This document shows, in pieces, positions 6,491 through 6,907 of a DNA stretch of 6,907 nucleotides. The DNA is from Candidatus Pelagibacterales bacterium (GTDB lineage: Bacteria; Pseudomonadota; Alphaproteobacteria; Rickettsiales; UBA1997), in the NCBI GenBank assembly GCA_016882165.1, contig VHBV01000069.1:1-6907 (forward strand), written 5' to 3'. The notes beneath the pieces are model-generated. The model did no database searches. It worked only from the letters and a program-made list of their open reading frames with translations, and was not told the origin of the DNA. The position numbers and the translations under genes were made by a program. Position 1 is the first letter of the stretch; each line of letters starts with the position of its first letter.

Positions 6491-6904
6491 TTATAAAGTA
6501 TTATGTACTGCTAATAAATTTCTTAACCAATCACTAATGCGGCAAGGTCTGAAATTACGTGAATCCACACATACAATTTCAACTTTCAAACTGCTTAAAA
6601 TTTTATCATCACGATAAATCTTTTGCTTCATAGAAATTGAAGCTGCAGTAATATTTTCAACCTCTACTTCAACTTTTACTAAGTCATCAAGTTTTGCGGG
6701 AGATAAATATTCAATTTCGCATTTTCTTACTACAAAAGCCAAATTTTTCTCAGTAAGTAACTGATTTTGATTTAAACCTAAGCTTCTTAAAAAATCAGTT
6801 CTACAACGTTCAAAAAACTTCAAGTAATTTGCATAATAAACCACGCCTCCAGCATCAGTGTCTTCATAGTAAATTCGGTAGTTTGTGCTGAAATTATTTG
6901 ACAT
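6491..6904 (-). CDS. ybgC: YbgC-type acyl-CoA thioesterase (hotdog fold)
   Basis: A cytosolic hotdog-fold thioesterase that hydrolyses acyl-CoA or acyl-ACP thioesters. In E. coli it is encoded first in the tol-pal operon and is linked to phospholipid metabolism. The signature YYEDTDAGGVVYYANYLKFF (12-31) holds the expected catalytic aspartate D17 (D18 in E. coli YbgC). The histidine that follows VVY in E. coli is tyrosine here (Y24), a change that I believe occurs in other members. The rest of the helix (ERCRTDFLRSLGL, 32-44) and the beta sheet (VVRKCEIEYLSPAKLDDLVKV, about 57-77) fit the family, and 137 aa is a normal length. The start is 3 nt from the window edge, so its promoter and any tolQ/tolR/tolA neighbours are not visible; none follow it downstream, where ffh comes next. 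Confidence 0.93.
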   Translation of the reverse strand: MSNNFSTNYRIYYEDTDAGGVVYYANYLKFFERCRTDFLRSLGLNQNQLLTEKNLAFVVRKCEIEYLSPAKLDDLVKVEVEVENITAASISMKQKIYRDDKILSSLKVEIVCVDSRNFRPCRISDWLRNLLAVHNTL

Positions 6905-6907
6905 CGC

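Noticed and set aside
6104..6496. 130-codon + strand open frame across the start of ffh and the palindrome
   Set aside because: Antisense to the Ffh N domain, with Phe/Ser-rich composition and no motif; it crosses an intergenic repeat.
1..6907. CRISPR array, tRNA, rRNA, insertion sequence or phage genes
   Set aside because: No direct-repeat arrays, cloverleaf or rRNA-like GC-rich stretches, transposase motifs or phage proteins were seen on either strand.

Overview
The window is AT-rich (GC roughly 30% by eye) and almost fully coding. It looks like a chromosomal segment of an alphaproteobacterium with a small or host-associated genome, in the style of Rickettsiales or Holosporales. Three things point there: the low GC; a COQ10/RatA-type SRPBCC protein with the alphaproteobacterial-style YPEFLPWC motif; and Ffh and YbgC proteins of proteobacterial type. 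The placement comes from recalled family sequences, not from a database search. No phage, transposon, CRISPR, tRNA or rRNA was seen.

Layout: two convergent gene clusters. On the + strand are the possible 3' end of an unseen gene (to 68), a dacF-type D-Ala-D-Ala carboxypeptidase with an unusually long lysine-rich linker (74-1549), the nucleoid-associated protein YbaB/EbfC (1560-1874), an orphan phosphoribosylanthranilate isomerase trpF (1890-2525), and a KimA-like APC-superfamily permease with a cytosolic C-terminal domain (2515-4479, overlapping trpF by 11 nt). Gaps of 5, 10 and 15 nt plus the overlap suggest a single transcript. On the - strand, in transcription order, are ybgC acyl-CoA thioesterase (6904-6491), ffh, the SRP GTPase (6411-5044), and a RatA/COQ10-like protein (5030-4572).

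The clusters meet at a 92-nt convergent gap holding a long hairpin (4501-4539) whose G.U pairs form only in the + strand RNA. A separate perfect 11-bp inverted repeat (6454-6487) lies between ybgC and ffh and resembles dispersed REP-like elements.

The genes are mostly housekeeping: wall trimming, DNA binding, membrane-protein targeting, envelope/lipid metabolism, quinone function and probably potassium or amino-acid uptake. They do not form one pathway. I found no convincing undescribed system. The most notable points are the isolated but catalytically intact trpF joined to the transporter, conservation of the KimA potassium-site residues, the Lys-rich linker in DacF, and the near absence of Shine-Dalgarno sequences.
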